Below are positions 4,908 to 6,216 of a stretch of 6,216 nt of DNA, piece after piece. This stretch comes from Chlorobiales bacterium. GTDB taxonomy: Bacteria; Bacteroidota; Chlorobiia; Chlorobiales; Chlorobiaceae. The position numbers were made by a program, and so were the translations under genes. The stretch covers positions 1 through 6,216 of the forward strand of contig JAKSDB010000203.1 in the NCBI GenBank assembly GCA_022360415.1. The letters are read 5' to 3'. Below the pieces are notes generated by a model, which saw only the letters and a list, made by a program, of their open reading frames with translations, had not been told where the DNA came from and did not search any database. How positions within the stretch are numbered: the stretch's first letter is position 1; each line of letters begins with the position of its first letter.

Positions 4908-6216
4908 TCACCTATCAGTCATTTCCTCCCGCTTCCCTGCCAGATGCTCAAGCAATCTTTTGTCTTCATCCTTCAGCCGTGAGGAACTTACGACAACACA
5001 CTCCTGAGGGCGAACTTTATCGAGCCATTCTTGCAGTCCGCGATACTCATTGATCCCAAATCGCTTCACCTTGACAACCACCCGGTCGGGATGGTCGCTT
5101 TCAAAGCTTGTCAGTACATCCAGATCATTGGCAAAGAGAGTTGATGAACCGTCGCCCGCCCATAGCTTCAGGGTATTTCTGTGTGGTTTTGCGAGCATAA
5201 ACGATCGCAGTTTCAGTCGCTTGTCATCGGAAAGCATGTGATGTGATGCGTCGATGGCAGCGATAAGAGAGTCCGGCGAGTCAAGCTGTACGGCTGCATC
5301 GAGCCTTGTAACACCATAACGGCGCATTTGCCGGTTGATTATTTCCCGGTGATAGGGTTTCGAACCTGCGTCAATCAGAATCGAGGAGCCTGAAACCGAA
5401 CAAAGCAAAGCGGTGTCCTTCCCGACAGCAACCGTTGCAAAAGCAGGAGGCGGGCTGTCTGCACGCATAACCGGGGTCCAGACAAAGTAGTTTGCAACAC
5501 ACAAAAGGGTAATTATTACATAAGCAGGTTTTTGCCGGTGCACAAAGTACAGCGAAGCCAGAATTGATGCATAGTAAAAGATTATCCCGTAAGCATTCGG
5601 TTGCACCTGAGCGACAGCCCATTGCTGCGAACCGAAGAATTCCGTAACTCCAAGCGTTGTTTTCGCGAAGAACCACGCGCTTGAAGCAGGGTAGACCGCC
5701 AGTTCCGGGAGAAACAGATTGAAAACAAAAGCCGGCAGCATTGCGAAAAGCATACAGCTGACGAGAAAAATTACGGGCAGGTTTGCGAGAAGCCCTGCAA
5801 ACGAAAAGTTCCCGAAAAACCAGACGATGACCGGCGATACCCCTATAATTGCCGCAAGGCTTACACTAAAGGCGTTCCATAGGGGCCTGAAGACAAATCC
5901 GGCAATACCGCTCCAGTTTGACGACAGCTTGCCGAGCGTCGGGTAAAGCAGAATAATGGAAGCAACTGCCGCATTGGTCATCAGAAAGCCGGCACTGAAC
6001 AGCTCGAGAGGATCGAGCGAAAGAATCAGAAGATCAGCAGCGGCAAGTGAGTTCAGGGGAAACGACCGGCGGCCTGTTACTGAACCTCCGATCAGGACAA
6101 CCGCCATGATCGACGCTCTTCTGACTGACGGTGCGTTTCCGGTTACCGAACAGTAAACCAGTAACACGAACGTAATAAGCAGAAAAACACCCCATCTTCC
6201 TGCAATGCTCCTTCTC
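4908..6216 (-). CDS. comEC: ComEC/Rec2-family competence protein, C-terminal part (runs off right edge)
   Basis: The frame is open to the right edge (435 codons visible), so the N-terminus, including any OB-fold domain and the first helices, is missing. The visible part opens with the ComEC competence domain. The signature runs PSVRRASIMAVVLIGGSVTGRRSFPLNSLAAA, then LDPLELFSAGFLMTNAAVASIILLYP; further hydrophobic segments lie in the next 150 residues, including ANLPVIFLVSCMLFAMLPAF. ComEC forms the inner-membrane channel for single-stranded DNA entry during natural transformation. The last 180 residues should be the metallo-beta-lactamase-like domain: a strand ILIDAG is present, but the following HxHxDH motif is replaced by VQLDSPDSLIAAID. 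The GTG at 6167 is an internal codon in this reading. An alternative description is a ComEC-like protein not used for uptake; the channel domain itself is a firm match. Confidence 0.88.
   Translation of the reverse strand, partial: RRSIAGRWGVFLLITFVLLVYCSVTGNAPSVRRASIMAVVLIGGSVTGRRSFPLNSLAAADLLILSLDPLELFSAGFLMTNAAVASIILLYPTLGKLSSNWSGIAGFVFRPLWNAFSVSLAAIIGVSPVIVWFFGNFSFAGLLANLPVIFLVSCMLFAMLPAFVFNLFLPELAVYPASSAWFFAKTTLGVTEFFGSQQWAVAQVQPNAYGIIFYYASILASLYFVHRQKPAYVIITLLCVANYFVWTPVMRADSPPPAFATVAVGKDTALLCSVSGSSILIDAGSKPYHREIINRQMRRYGVTRLDAAVQLDSPDSLIAAIDASHHMLSDDKRLKLRSFMLAKPHRNTLKLWAGDGSSTLFANDLDVLTSFESDHPDRVVVKVKRFGINEYRGLQEWLDKVRPQECVVVSSSRLKDEDKRLLEHLAGKREEMTDR

Overview
The window looks like a chromosomal segment from a green sulfur bacterium (Chlorobiota; Chlorobium, Chlorobaculum or a close relative). 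This rests on protein-level resemblance recalled from memory: the L25/CTC protein with an acidic tail, the prs-rplY pair, the small conserved protein after the permease, and the four-helix-bundle/cupin pair are all familiar from that group. No database search was possible, so the exact taxon is open.

Layout, left to right. (1) 1-116, minus strand: the first 38 codons of a probable lpxD (lipid A acyltransferase), running off the left edge and divergent from prs. (2) 252-1890, plus strand: prs (PRPP synthase) and rplY (ribosomal protein L25), one base apart and surely co-transcribed, closed by a strong palindromic terminator at 1906-1949. (3) 1949-2065: a 117-bp element with 15-bp inverted ends (14/15 identical) flanked by the 4-bp direct repeat TTAT, with the structure of a non-autonomous MITE-like insertion. 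(4) 2099-3890, plus strand: a DppC/OppC/YejE-type ABC permease with an unusual extra N-terminal membrane domain, then a 93-residue conserved protein of unknown function. (5) 3955-4799, minus strand: a four-helix-bundle (S23/IVP-type) protein with a C-terminal suffix domain, its linker encoded by two opposed arrays of 10-bp repeats. Its stop codon overlaps the start of a cupin gene cut to 56 residues by a stop just where the fold should continue. (6) 4908-6216, minus strand: the C-terminal part of a ComEC/Rec2 DNA-uptake channel, open at the right edge, whose terminal metallo-beta-lactamase-like domain lacks the metal-binding histidines.

The left half is housekeeping (nucleotide precursor supply, ribosome, envelope). 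The right half holds the accessory material. The most unusual items are the four-helix-bundle/cupin pair, with its repeat-built linker and decayed partner, and the small inverted-repeat element between rplY and the permease. I see no CRISPR array, rRNA, tRNA, complete insertion sequence or recognisable defence system.
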